A stretch of DNA of 19,947 bases, taken from positions 1 through 19,947 of the forward strand of contig CALHZD010000138.1 of the NCBI GenBank assembly GCA_938040985.1. The letters run 5' to 3'. Shown here piece by piece: positions 1 through 7,246 of this stretch; the first letter of the stretch is position 1; every line of letters begins with the position of its first letter. Under the pieces are notes generated by a model, which was given only the letters and a program-made list of their open reading frames with translations, was not told where the DNA came from and made no database searches. Source of the DNA: an uncultured Propionivibrio sp. GTDB taxonomy: Bacteria; Pseudomonadota; Gammaproteobacteria; Burkholderiales; Rhodocyclaceae. Made by a program: the position numbers and the translations under genes.

Positions 1-420
1 CTGCGGGGCAGGTATGGTGGCGAGGGCGTGGTGGGTCTGCGATTGCCGGCGACTATTATTCAGCCGGCAATGCTTTCCCCGTGCGGCTAACGTGCAACAG
101 GCATCAACGCGCCGAACAGATCGTCTTTGTGCTTTGTTCCTGCGGCCGGCGGCGCGCTGGTAATGCGCGGGCGGCTGGCTGCGGGAGGGTAACCCCAGTG
201 GCAAAGCAAGGCTTATTTTCTAGCTTGCGGGAGCTTCGCCTTCCGCTTTTTTCGCAGCCGCGTTGCCAAGCGCTGGTTCGTGGTGATAGCGATGAGGCAC
301 GCTGCTTGTTCTGCGGCGACGTTGTTGCGCTGCCTGATCTGCGTGTTCCGGCAGTAATGCGCGGTTGACTGGATGGTCGGACTGGCCGGCCGCAGCGGAG
401 CGCAATGACTCATCGGCCTG
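1..420. other. Gene-free stretch, no supported coding sequence
   Basis: I see no convincing gene here. The open frames are short, overlap on both strands, lack ribosome-binding sites and have an arginine/cysteine-rich composition typical of GC-rich shadow frames. The first 12 bases are identical to 601-612, the end of the repeat block further on, so the window probably opens inside another copy of that repeat. A 9-bp hairpin lies at 42-71. Confidence 0.5.
42..71. other. Perfect 9-bp hairpin in intergenic DNA
   Basis: ATTGCCGGC at 42-50 pairs perfectly with GCCGGCAAT at 63-71 across a 12-base AT-rich loop. No T-run follows on either strand, so it is not a classical intrinsic terminator. It could still be a transcription-end or REP-like structure. 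Confidence 0.4.
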
Positions 421-613
421 AAGCCCGCGTCTTTTGGGCATTTTAGCCCGGTCGCTTCTGAAGCCCGCGTCAATCGGGCGTTTGCGGATAGGCAGGCCTG
501 GAGCCCGCGTCAATCGGGCGTTTGCGGATAGGCAGGCCTGGAGCCCGCGTAAACACTGGGCTGGCGGGCAGCCTATCCGGAAACGCCCGTTTTACGCGGG
601 CTGCGGGGCAGGC
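421..613. repeat. 40-bp tandem units plus inverted copy (BIME/REP-like element)
   Basis: Four units with an exact 40-base period start at 421, 461, 501 and 541. The units at 461-500 and 501-540 are identical except for the first base, and the flanking two are diverged. Each central unit contains the stem GCCCG (463-467) / CGGGC (475-479). The arm at 572-602 is the reverse complement of the unit start with about 3 mismatches in 31, so the whole block can fold into a large hairpin. The 16 bases at 598-613 recur exactly at 16851-16866. The block sits just beyond the 3' end of the minus-strand Smr gene. Confidence 0.8.
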
Positions 614-653
614 TACCGCCGGCAGTACGGATCAGACACGAGCCTGTCGGCCG

Positions 654-1217
654 TCAGCGCCGCGGGAGCCGTGGCCGAACGGCCTGAAGCAGCACCCAGA
701 GCGCCCCTTCGCCGCCATCGCAGGCAGCGGCGTGGCAAAACGCCAGGACGTGCCGGCTGCGGGCGAGCCAGCTTTTCACCAGCAAGCGGAGGACGCCCTG
801 CCGGCCGGGCGAACCATGCCCCCGCCCATGAACGATGCGCAGACAGCGTTTGCCGCTGGCTGCCGATGCGGACAGGAACAGGCTGACTTCTTCATGCGCC
901 TGGTAACGGTTCATGCCGTGCAGGTCGATATGATCCTGAATCGTCCAGCGGCCGCGCCGCAGATCGCGTAGAACGCTGCGCGACAGTCCAGGGCGCAGAT
1001 AGGCTTCCGCCTCGCCCATCGCCAGCAGGTCGTCGATTTCCAGCGGGCCGTGCAGGGATTCGGCCACCGCCAGGGATTCGTCCAGCTCGCGCTGGCGCGG
1101 GCGCGGGCGCGGCTTGGGCGGTTCATGGAGCGCGCGCCGCTCGGTTTTCAGCGGGATGACATCGCCGACCGCCGCCTGGAATGCGGCCACATCTTCCGGT
1201 GTCGGTACAGTGCTCAT
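654..1217 (-). CDS. Smr (MutS2 C-terminal-like) domain protein
   Basis: 187 residues. The C-terminal half is an Smr domain: the DLHG motif at residues 98-101, HGRG at 130-133, and a terminal GGEGALWVLL segment, all family hallmarks. The N-terminal half is charged and proline/arginine-rich. Stand-alone Smr proteins of this size (YdaL/SmrA/SmrB type) are nucleic-acid nucleases or ribosome-rescue endonucleases in characterised members; which role applies here cannot be told from sequence. I chose the ATG at 1215-1217 because protein-like sequence (MSTVPTPEDV) begins there, while the open frame further upstream runs through trxB in shadow. The ribosome-binding site is weak. It lies 127 bases downstream of trxB on the same strand and may be cotranscribed with it. 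Confidence 0.85.
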   Translation of the reverse strand: MSTVPTPEDVAAFQAAVGDVIPLKTERRALHEPPKPRPRPRQRELDESLAVAESLHGPLEIDDLLAMGEAEAYLRPGLSRSVLRDLRRGRWTIQDHIDLHGMNRYQAHEEVSLFLSASAASGKRCLRIVHGRGHGSPGRQGVLRLLVKSWLARSRHVLAFCHAAACDGGEGALWVLLQAVRPRLPRR

Positions 1218-1344
1218 CGGTCGTGTGGATTCAGCCGGGCAATGCGGCGCGCCGGCGCTCTCGGCGCAGGCGGAGCGGCGTGACGGATACTGCAAGGGAC
1301 CGCGTTTCATCGCTGCCGTCCGCCCGATGCCCGATGCCTGCTTT

Positions 1345-2304
1345 TCAGCCGGCCAGATGTTCGAGATAACGCTCGGCGTCGAGCGCCGCCATGCAGCCGC
1401 TGGCGGCGGAAGTACACGCCTGGCGGTAAACCGGGTCCTGCACGTCGCCCGCCGCAAACACGCCGGGAATGCTGGTCTGCGTGGCATTGCCGAGACGCCC
1501 GCCCTGGGTGACGATGTATCCTTTGTCCAGTTCGAGCTGGCCGGCAAAAATATCGGTGTTCGGCTTGTGGCCGATGGCGATGAAGACGCCTTCCAGCGGG
1601 ACGTCCTCAACCGCGCCGCTGTGCACGTTTTTAAGGCGCATGCCGGTCACGCCGCTGGCGTCGCCGAGAATTTCGTCAAGCGTATTGTTCCATTTGATGG
1701 TGACCTTGCCGGCCTTTTCCTTCTCGAACAGCTTGTCCTGCATGATTTTTTCGCTGCGCAGCTTGTCGCGGCGGTGGACGAGCGTGACATGGCTGGCGAT
1801 GTTGGCAAGATACAGCGCCTCTTCGACCGCAGTGTTCCCGCCGCCGATGACGGCCACGGGCTTGTCCTTGTAGAAGAAACCGTCGCAGGTGGCGCAGGCG
1901 GAAACGCCGCGGCCCGCAAAAGCCTCCTCCGACGGCAGGCCCAGATACTGGGCGGACGCGCCGGTGGCAATAATCAACGCATCGCAGGTATACGTACCGG
2001 CATCGCCGATCAGCATGAACGGTTTTTCGTTCAGTCGAACGGTATGAATCTGGTCGAAAACGATTTCCGCCTCAAAGCGCTTGGCATGCGCCTCGAAGCG
2101 CTGCATCAGCTCCGGCCCAGGGATGCCGTCGGCCTCGCCCGGCCAGTTGTCGACCTCCGTCGTCGTCGTCAATTGGCCGCCCTGTGCAAGGCCGGTAATC
2201 AGCACCGGCTTGAGGTTGGCGCGTGCGGCGTAGATGGCGGCGGTATAGCCGGCTGGGCCGGAACCCAGAATGAGCAAACGGCTGTGGCGGGTAGTTTGGG
2301 TCAT
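1345..2304 (-). CDS. trxB: Thioredoxin reductase (NADPH)
   Basis: 319 residues, full length for the low-molecular-weight thioredoxin reductases. It transfers electrons from NADPH through FAD and a redox-active disulfide to thioredoxin in the cytoplasm. Visible signatures are the FAD-binding GSGPAG at residues 14-19, the active-site CATC at 137-140, the NADPH-binding GGGNTA at 154-159, the HRRDKLR nucleotide-specificity segment, and GVFAAGDV near the C-terminus. A good ribosome-binding site (AAAGGAAC) lies just upstream of the ATG. It is transcribed divergently from the CRP-like gene, in the orientation trxB has next to lrp in E. coli. Confidence 0.97.
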   Translation of the reverse strand: MTQTTRHSRLLILGSGPAGYTAAIYAARANLKPVLITGLAQGGQLTTTTEVDNWPGEADGIPGPELMQRFEAHAKRFEAEIVFDQIHTVRLNEKPFMLIGDAGTYTCDALIIATGASAQYLGLPSEEAFAGRGVSACATCDGFFYKDKPVAVIGGGNTAVEEALYLANIASHVTLVHRRDKLRSEKIMQDKLFEKEKAGKVTIKWNNTLDEILGDASGVTGMRLKNVHSGAVEDVPLEGVFIAIGHKPNTDIFAGQLELDKGYIVTQGGRLGNATQTSIPGVFAAGDVQDPVYRQACTSAASGCMAALDAERYLEHLAG

Positions 2305-2444
2305 GGTGTTCTGTTCCTTTCGACAGTTTCAGCAATTTCAGCAAATGATACGGCGCAGGCGGAAGTGGCAAAAACGCAGCAAGAATGCGGAAAAGATGCA
2401 GAAACATGAGCCGCAATCCGGACGACAGCCTGCCTGGTGACGCG

Positions 2445-2450
2445 ATTATA
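2445..2450 (-). promoter_or_regulatory. Candidate -10 box of the trxB promoter
   Basis: The minus strand reads a perfect TATAAT, about 140 bases upstream of the trxB ATG in the divergent intergenic region. No good -35 hexamer is visible at the right distance, so it would need an activator or is a chance match. Confidence 0.35.
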
Positions 2451-2594
2451 GCGAAATAGCCTCCGGCCGCCGCCGCACGCCCTGACGCGGCCGGATCGAC
2501 GCAGCGATCCGCCCAGCGCCGGAAAAGAGGAATACCGGAAAAGGAAAACGGGGAAACGGGAGATGAAGCAATGGGCGATGCCGCATGAATGGCG

Positions 2595-2658
2595 TACAAT
2601 CGGGCGCGTTGCCGGATCAATAACGCAGACCTCGGCTTGCCGGGGTTATTCCAAGGAG
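2595..2658 (+). promoter_or_regulatory. Candidate promoter, leader hairpin and strong RBS of the CRP-like gene
   Basis: TACAAT at 2595-2600 is a plausible -10 box, with a poor -35. The short leader carries AATAAC (2619-2624) pairing with GTTATT (2645-2650), with an inner CGGC/GCCG stem. This hairpin ends two bases before an almost perfect Shine-Dalgarno (AAGGAGG, 2653-2659) placed 7 bases ahead of the ATG at 2667. The strong Shine-Dalgarno decides the start codon. Confidence 0.4.
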
Positions 2659-2666
2659 GTTCACCT

Positions 2667-3347
2667 ATGGCAAAAGCGCCCGCATTATCGTCAGAACAGG
2701 CCCGACTGGCCGCCTTGCAGAACATTCCCCTGTTTGAAGGATTGACCGATGCGCAATTGCAGATGTTCGCGCGCGTCGCCGTCAGGCGCAGCTTTCCGCG
2801 CAATAAAACGATCGTCTACGGCGGCGACAGTTCCGACGATCAATCCCTCTTCGTCATCATACGTGGCAGCGTCAAGGTGCTGAGCCGCGACAACGAAGGG
2901 CGCGAAGTCATTCTTTCCTTCATCGGCGAAGGCGAATGCATCGGCGAAATGGCGCTGATCGACGGCGAGCCGCGCTCGGCCGACGTCGTCGCCTTCGACA
3001 ACTGCGAACTGCTGGAAATTTCCCGCGAGGATTTCACCCACACCCTGATGGAAAACCCGGAGCTTTGCCTGAGCATCATGCGCAGCCTGGTGCTGCGCCT
3101 GCGCCGCGCCACCTGGAAGATCGAAAGCCTGGCGCTGATGGACACCTACGGCCGCGTCGCCAAGCTGCTGCTGGAGCTGTCGGAAGAAGTCGACGGCGAA
3201 CGCCAGGTACGCCGCAAGCTCACCAAACAGGATATGGCAAAGGTCGTCGGCGCTTCGCGCGAGATGGTCACGCGCGTCATGAAAGACCTGGAAACGAGCG
3301 GCCACATCCGCCAGGACGACGGCCACATCATCATCTGCAAGCAGTAA
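2667..3347 (+). CDS. Crp/Fnr-family transcriptional regulator (CRP-like)
   Basis: 226 residues: a cyclic-nucleotide-binding beta-roll (about 20-130), a long dimerisation helix (about 132-160) and a winged helix-turn-helix (about 185-222). The phosphate-binding cassette reads GEMALIDGEPRSA (93-105), close to the CRP pocket. At the C-helix positions matching E. coli CRP T127/S128 there are A148/T149, so cAMP specificity is uncertain. The recognition helix SREMVTRV keeps the R-E-x-x-x-R pattern that in CRP reads TGTGA half-sites. There is no N-terminal cysteine cluster, so it is not an oxygen-sensing FNR. It occupies the position of lrp in the E. coli trxB-lrp-ftsK arrangement. Confidence 0.92.
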   Translation: MAKAPALSSEQARLAALQNIPLFEGLTDAQLQMFARVAVRRSFPRNKTIVYGGDSSDDQSLFVIIRGSVKVLSRDNEGREVILSFIGEGECIGEMALIDGEPRSADVVAFDNCELLEISREDFTHTLMENPELCLSIMRSLVLRLRRATWKIESLALMDTYGRVAKLLLELSEEVDGERQVRRKLTKQDMAKVVGASREMVTRVMKDLETSGHIRQDDGHIIICKQ

Positions 3348-3386
3348 GGCAAACAGCGGATTTTCCGCCCCCGCGCACATACCGGG

Positions 3387-3424
3387 CCGGCGAGCGGTCT
3401 TTTTACGGACAAACCGCCCGCCGG
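3387..3424 (+). terminator. Imperfect 12-bp hairpin downstream of the CRP-like gene
   Basis: CCGGCGAGCGGT (3387-3398) pairs with ACCGCCCGCCGG (3413-3424) with one A-C mismatch and a 14-base loop, 39 bases after the stop codon. No T-run follows the stem, so this is a possible terminator or 3'-end stabiliser rather than a proven intrinsic terminator. The rest of 3348-3650 shows no gene. Confidence 0.35.
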
Positions 3425-3677
3425 TGAACCGCCGCACGAGCGCCCCGCCACGGTGGCAGCGCGCCGATCATGCCGTTGCTCGAACAAAACTCCCTGCGGC
3501 CGCTTTCTGCGGCTCTGCCGCCATTTTTCATCCGCTTTCTGCCCCGGCTGTCTTACCGCAGCACCCGGCAAACCGGCAAACAAAATTTACGCTGCCGACG
3601 GTCGGGCAGAAAAAGCCATTGGTGGCTGATACACTGCCCGACATGCTGCTTATGGAAACGCCAGCATGTGCAAACGT

Positions 3678-3740
3678 CCTCGCTTCAGGATTGGAAGAAT
3701 TTATTCTGAAAACCCTTAAACCCGCCTCAGCTCCTGCACA
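3678..3740 (+). pseudogene. C-terminal fragment of an effector-like gene (left edge of the island)
   Basis: The frame reading EEFILKTLKPASAPA here matches QEFILKVLKPAAASAS, which ends in a stop codon at 7373-7375, at the far end of the island. The DNA AGAATTTATTCTGAAA is identical at 3696-3711 and 7327-7342, and similarity continues for about 25 bases on the 3' side. In this copy the stop is lost and the frame runs into the next gene. I interpret it as the relic 3' end of the gene family whose 5' ends follow the membrane proteins further on. That both fragments come from one gene is inference. Confidence 0.45.
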
Positions 3741-3752
3741 GGAGAAAAGACC

Positions 3753-4175
3753 ATGGCTTTTGTCAATGAAAGAATCCCGGAAGCGGACGTCGAAAAGTAT
3801 GGACTGGAAGCTATAGATGAACAGCATCTCGTTGGTTGTACAAACAGCCGGGACTGGACCATCGACCGGGCGCGCGACATCTACCTGCGCGAAGTAGCCA
3901 TAGGCCGGGACGAGCTGTCCCGCATCTCGACCTGGACCTTCTACTGGAAAGGGGCGCTGATCTGGTTCAAACGGGAAGTGATAGATTTCAAAGGCGCGCG
4001 GAACGCGCCGTGTTGGAGCCATCAAAAAGTCTATGAATTCAGGATCCCGGAAGCTGTCCAAAATCACCGTGAAGAGATATTCCGGGACCTGCACGATGCC
4101 TTTCTTGCCTACAAAACCGGGGGTATTTATGCCACCTGTACCGAATTCAGCATGCAACTCGATATCGAAGCTTAA
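3753..4175 (+). CDS. Hypothetical soluble protein, first gene of the accessory island
   Basis: 140 residues, no family recognised. It has no signal peptide and no membrane segment. The composition is normal for a small cytoplasmic protein, rich in aromatic and charged residues (for example WTFYWKGALIWFKRE around residues 61-75), with four cysteines. The start is supported by AGGAG about 11 bases upstream of the ATG. It ends 18 bases before the first membrane protein of the array, which has its own AGGAG, so the two are probably cotranscribed. Its position between an effector-like 3' relic and immunity-like genes suggests an accessory or immunity role, but nothing in the sequence proves it. 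Confidence 0.75.
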   Translation: MAFVNERIPEADVEKYGLEAIDEQHLVGCTNSRDWTIDRARDIYLREVAIGRDELSRISTWTFYWKGALIWFKREVIDFKGARNAPCWSHQKVYEFRIPEAVQNHREEIFRDLHDAFLAYKTGGIYATCTEFSMQLDIEA

Positions 4176-4193
4176 TCCTCACCAGGAGCCGAA

Positions 4194-4940
4194 ATGGACG
4201 GCTACATTCTGACCCCGATAGGCGTTATCGTAATTGCGATCTATTCGTTCCTGATTTTTCTCATCACAGTCATACTGCGCCGATTCGTAAAACGATTTCC
4301 GTGGATATGGCGCGGGCTGAAAAGCCTTGCCGTCATTCTCCTTCTGCTTCCCTGGCTGGAAGAAGCCTGGATTTCCTGGCATTTCGCACAAGCCTGCAAG
4401 GAAGCCGGCGTTAAAGTGTATCGGCAGGTAGAAGTAGAAGGATACGTTGACGCACTAAATCCGACTCCTAGAAGAAGTGTGCCCCCTGGTTTTTGGCACT
4501 TGGATAAAAATTCGCTCCAATCATTTGGTCGTGCCGGATATCTATTTATAGAAAACATGCTGGATGATGGTGGCGTCTTACATATTGAGCGACAGCAAAG
4601 CGGAGTACTTGCAACGATACTTGATCGCCCCTCAATTCAGTATCGTATGGTATATGCCTACCAGCCTACCCCTTTTCGTACAGATGAGCCAATTGGATGG
4701 AAACTTGAAAAACTTGAGCGTCAGGTGATTGACAGTAAAACAGGGGAGATACTAGGAAAAGAGACAGACTTCCGGCGTATTTTACCTACCTATGAAGCAT
4801 TGATTGCTGGCCTTTTTGGTCCACCAATTGAGTTCTGCCCTAAACCAAGTATTCCACAGCCGCCTTTTCCTCAATCTATCCTTAAGCCAAAACTAACTGG
4901 AACGCTATTTCATCAACCTTCTGCCGAAGATAAGGAGTAA
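4194..4940 (+). CDS. Two-helix membrane protein A, putative immunity protein (paralogue 1 of 3)
   Basis: 248 residues. Membrane segments at about 4-28 and 42-60 are joined by a very basic loop (RRFVKRF), so the loop is predicted cytoplasmic with the rest facing the periplasm. After the second helix comes C68-x-x-A-G-V-K-V-Y, then G-Y, and later a TGEILGKE motif. The same landmarks occur in the proteins at 5350-6054 and 6234-6881, which makes the three paralogues. The C-terminal tail is proline-rich. The Shine-Dalgarno is AGGAG. The 3' half is clearly AT-richer than the flanking housekeeping genes, consistent with transfer. The next reading frame starts 5 bases after its stop. The family was not recognised, and the immunity role is inferred from arrangement. 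Confidence 0.75.
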   Translation: MDGYILTPIGVIVIAIYSFLIFLITVILRRFVKRFPWIWRGLKSLAVILLLLPWLEEAWISWHFAQACKEAGVKVYRQVEVEGYVDALNPTPRRSVPPGFWHLDKNSLQSFGRAGYLFIENMLDDGGVLHIERQQSGVLATILDRPSIQYRMVYAYQPTPFRTDEPIGWKLEKLERQVIDSKTGEILGKETDFRRILPTYEALIAGLFGPPIEFCPKPSIPQPPFPQSILKPKLTGTLFHQPSAEDKE

Positions 4941-4945
4941 TCGCC

Positions 4946-5158
4946 ATGTCCAACTTCATTCAATACTATGAATATTCCAAACTGGCTTCTGCCGCTTATG
5001 TCAATTTAATGAGTTTGAATGAAGAAGCTATTACCAAGAAAGCTAAAGAATCTGAATTTCTACAAACTGCCTGATATAGGTACGCGCATTCTGCTCCGGA
5101 AGAAAATCCAATTAGCGCTGCCGATATTCAAGCCGCCTATTTTGTAAAAAAACATTGA
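4946..5158 (+). pseudogene. Effector-like gene remnant 1, interrupted by an in-frame TGA
   Basis: It starts with MSNFIQYYEYSKLASAAYVN, five bases after the upstream stop and with AAGGAG in front. After 42 codons there is TGA at 5072-5074. Reading straight through that stop, the same frame continues for 27 more codons (APEENPISAADIQAAYF and so on) to TGA at 5156-5158. This continuation is homologous to 6109-6161, which supports one ancestral gene with a nonsense mutation. The N-terminal pattern [YF]-[ED]-Y-[SA]-x-L-x-x-x-x-Y-V is shared with the fragments at 6056 and 6878. The rest of the protein is missing. Confidence 0.7.
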
Positions 5159-5171
5159 ATGATTTCTGGAA

Positions 5172-5282
5172 ATGCAGAAAAAACAATATCGTCGATACCT
5201 GAACTGGCTTTGGTTACCGGCAATTGCCGCGCTGTTTTATTACTTCATGTGGATTTTCAATCCACTGCCAAGTGACGAATAA
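5172..5282 (+). CDS. Possible 36-residue membrane miniprotein
   Basis: The frame begins MQKKQYRRYLNWLWLPAIAA. A basic N-terminus is followed by one strongly hydrophobic, aromatic-rich segment (about residues 12-30) and a short acidic tail. This positive-inside, single-span layout is typical of real small membrane proteins, but the ribosome-binding site is weak (TGGAA) and the frame is short. It lies between effector remnant 1 and membrane protein B. It could instead be a relic of a membrane domain from a decayed gene. Confidence 0.35.
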   Translation: MQKKQYRRYLNWLWLPAIAALFYYFMWIFNPLPSDE

Positions 5283-5349
5283 ACCTATTGCAGCGCCATT
5301 TTTCCCTGCTCAATGCATGATCTGACTTGAAGATAAGGAAAATAGAAGC

Positions 5350-6054
5350 ATGTTCGACCATTTCTACATGACCGGTGTTGGCATGCTGGGCTATGTGATT
5401 ATTTATGTTCCGCTGGCGCTTTTTATTTCATTTTTGATTGCTGTCCTTTTGCGGAAACTGCCTAAATTCTTGCGCTGGTCGATTCCGCTGGCGCTTGCCG
5501 TTTTTTTGATTTCCGCGCCATTGCTGGAAATATTCTATATTAGTTACAAAGCCAGCCGGTTATGTCGTACGCACGCAGGGCTGAAGGTCTACAAGACGGC
5601 GCAAGCGGACGGGTTTCGGTGGAGTGAAAATATTGAATTTTTTTCGAAGTATGGTTTTTCATTTGTGGAAAGCGGCGGAGGCACTCCAGACAATCCGATA
5701 ATAACCAGGCATACCATTGAAGATGGAAAACCTGTCGTAACCCGGGTGAAACAATATGCGTCGGAGTATGAAAGAAAGTATAAAGACCCGGTTGTCTTAT
5801 ATAAATACTTTTCCATGGAGAGCATCATGGTCGTTAGTATTCAAACTGGGGAGGTGTACGGTGAGCTAGTACGGATTGATATCTATCCCTCTTTCATTGA
5901 CAGCCTGTTTATCGGCCTGACCGGAACCGGGTCAGGCTTCTCGCCTTGGCATTGTGGTGAGGAAGCGACACCCGAATATCCGAAAGGTATTGGCATAAAC
6001 GAATTGATACTTGCCACTCTCAAACCCGAGCGTAAATCTGCACAAGGAGATTGA
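5350..6054 (+). CDS. Two-helix membrane protein B, putative immunity protein (paralogue 2 of 3)
   Basis: 234 residues. Membrane segments are at about 10-34 and 44-64, with the basic loop LRKLPKFLR between them. C72-R-T-H-A-G-L-K-V-Y followed by DGF corresponds to the same stretch in proteins A and C. TGEVYGE, followed by a hydrophobic F-I-D-S-L-F element, is again shared. The probable soluble domain has a glycine-rich C-terminal part (GLTGTGSGF). The start is preceded by AAGGA about 10 bases upstream. Its stop is separated by one base from the ATG of effector remnant 2, an operon-like coupling. Intact frame; the function is inferred from context only. Confidence 0.75.
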   Translation: MFDHFYMTGVGMLGYVIIYVPLALFISFLIAVLLRKLPKFLRWSIPLALAVFLISAPLLEIFYISYKASRLCRTHAGLKVYKTAQADGFRWSENIEFFSKYGFSFVESGGGTPDNPIITRHTIEDGKPVVTRVKQYASEYERKYKDPVVLYKYFSMESIMVVSIQTGEVYGELVRIDIYPSFIDSLFIGLTGTGSGFSPWHCGEEATPEYPKGIGINELILATLKPERKSAQGD

Positions 6055-6055
6055 A

Positions 6056-6195
6056 ATGAACATCCAAAGCCTTTTTGAATACTCCGCGCTTGCCAATCTG
6101 GTTTATGTGCTCCGGAAGGGAATCTAATTAGCGTTGCTGATATTCAAGCCGCCTGTTTTTATACAAAGACACTGTTTTACCGCTTATGTGAATAG
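6056..6195 (+). pseudogene. Effector-like gene remnant 2, deleted and frameshifted
   Basis: It opens MNIQSLFEYSALANLVYV directly after gene B, then leaves frame and stops at 6125-6127. In the +2 frame, 6109-6195 reads APEGNLISVADIQAA before a stop. This is the counterpart of APEENPISAADIQAA in remnant 1. About 30 codons that separate these two blocks in remnant 1 are missing, so an internal deletion caused the frameshift. DNA identity to 5093-5142 is high, with only a handful of substitutions. Confidence 0.7.
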
Positions 6196-6233
6196 CCGAT
6201 ACCCAATGCGTCGATAACCACGGGGGAGAAAGG

Positions 6234-6881
6234 ATGAAACTCTACATTGGTCTGGCCGGGCTGGCATTACTGATTTTCTACCTGCCGCTGGTGCTGATCG
6301 GGCTTTTGGTGCTTGTATCGAAGGTCTGGCGCCGGAAAAAACGCTACTGGGCGATACTGCTTTATCTGATCCTGGCCTATCTGATTCCACTGGGTGATGT
6401 GACCTGGCATAGCTGGAAGATGAACAAGGCCTGCGATCAGGCCGGGCTGCATATCTACCGCACTGTCGTGGTGGATGGGTTTCAGGGTTTGTTCGGCAGC
6501 AGAGGCACGATGAAAAAATACCCCTACGTTTTCGTTGAAAGCACGCCTTATCCCGGCGAAAAAACCATTAACCACTTTGAGCGCAAAGGCGATGAAATTA
6601 TTGTCACAAAAATCCCCAAACCAATGGCTGAATGGGAAATGATCCGCGATCGTCTGGATTATTATGATAAGGACTTGGGTGTCATTGTAGATGGGGAGGT
6701 TATCCGTAACCGAAACACAGGAGAAGTTATTGCAAAGTATAGATACTTTACAGCGCGCATGGGCTGGATCGATAACTTAATTGGATCGGTGATCGACAAC
6801 GGCGCCGGTGGTTGTTACAGACGGCCTAGGCTGACCACTGAATTTCACAGAGTTCTTATTCCTTCAGGAGCGAAACCATGA
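6234..6881 (+). CDS. Two-helix membrane protein C, putative immunity protein (paralogue 3 of 3)
   Basis: 215 residues. Membrane segments are at about 4-28 and 39-54, flanking the strongly basic loop SKVWRRKKRYW. The conserved post-membrane stretch is C67-D-Q-A-G-L-H-I-Y and then DGF. TGEVIAK and the W-I-D-N-L-I element align with proteins A and B. A clear Shine-Dalgarno (GGGGGAGAAAGG) precedes the ATG. Its stop overlaps the start of the next frame (ATGA at 6878-6881), so the pair is translationally coupled. The GC content is intermediate between the other two paralogues and the backbone. Confidence 0.77.
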   Translation: MKLYIGLAGLALLIFYLPLVLIGLLVLVSKVWRRKKRYWAILLYLILAYLIPLGDVTWHSWKMNKACDQAGLHIYRTVVVDGFQGLFGSRGTMKKYPYVFVESTPYPGEKTINHFERKGDEIIVTKIPKPMAEWEMIRDRLDYYDKDLGVIVDGEVIRNRNTGEVIAKYRYFTARMGWIDNLIGSVIDNGAGGCYRRPRLTTEFHRVLIPSGAKP

Positions 6882-7246
6882 AACCTATGACCATTCAGGA
6901 AATATACGACTACGCCAAGCTTTCGACACTGGCTTATGTGGATTTGAGCGAACATGGTCAGGCTGAAATTACACCTGAAATTATTATCAGCGAAGGTAGC
7001 AATAAGAACCCTCCGGGTAAGTCAGAGCGTATTCCTGAAGCACTTGGCAAACAGATGTTTGATCCCGATACGGCGGCCGACGTCACCGGCCGCTGGACGA
7101 TACTCGACCCCTATTTCAAGAGAAGCGACGACACCGGCCACAGCGACCCGGCCAGCGGCTTTGCCGCCATGCTGATGCACAACGCCACCTACGGCAAAGT
7201 GCTCTCGGGCGCTACGTCGATATCGATTATGCCGGCGGCTGGGTGA
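6878..7246 (+). CDS. Truncated effector-like protein (N-terminal fragment, remnant 3)
   Basis: 122 codons in an open frame that begins MKPMTIQEIYDYAKLSTLAY, sharing the Y-D-Y-A-x-L-x-x-x-A-Y-V start with remnants 1 and 2. It continues through RIPEALGKQMFDPDTAAD to GFAAMLMHNATYGK. It then changes character near 7205 and ends, while an adjacent frame stays open (next feature). The general look (short YA-x-L-A-Y start, then a globular domain) resembles the beginning of large lipase-like or alpha/beta-hydrolase effectors, but no GxSxG or other catalytic motif is present and I do not claim that family. It overlaps gene C by 4 bases. Probably non-functional. Confidence 0.6.
   Translation: MKPMTIQEIYDYAKLSTLAYVDLSEHGQAEITPEIIISEGSNKNPPGKSERIPEALGKQMFDPDTAADVTGRWTILDPYFKRSDDTGHSDPASGFAAMLMHNATYGKVLSGATSISIMPAAG

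Noticed and set aside
421..613. CRISPR array
   Set aside because: The 40-base units are directly adjacent with no unique spacers, and no cas genes are present.
1114..2409. 431-codon plus-strand open frame across trxB
   Set aside because: It is the antisense shadow of trxB, which has full motifs on the minus strand; no ribosome-binding site or family resemblance.
3424..3816. 130-codon frame overlapping the start of the island's first gene
   Set aside because: Most of it is GC-rich intergenic sequence without a ribosome-binding site; only the short EEFILKTLKPA segment looks like protein, so I recorded just that as a fragment.
6878..7246. Functional lipase effector
   Set aside because: Only the N-terminal part remains; no GxSxG or other catalytic signature can be seen, and adjacent frames hold the displaced continuation.
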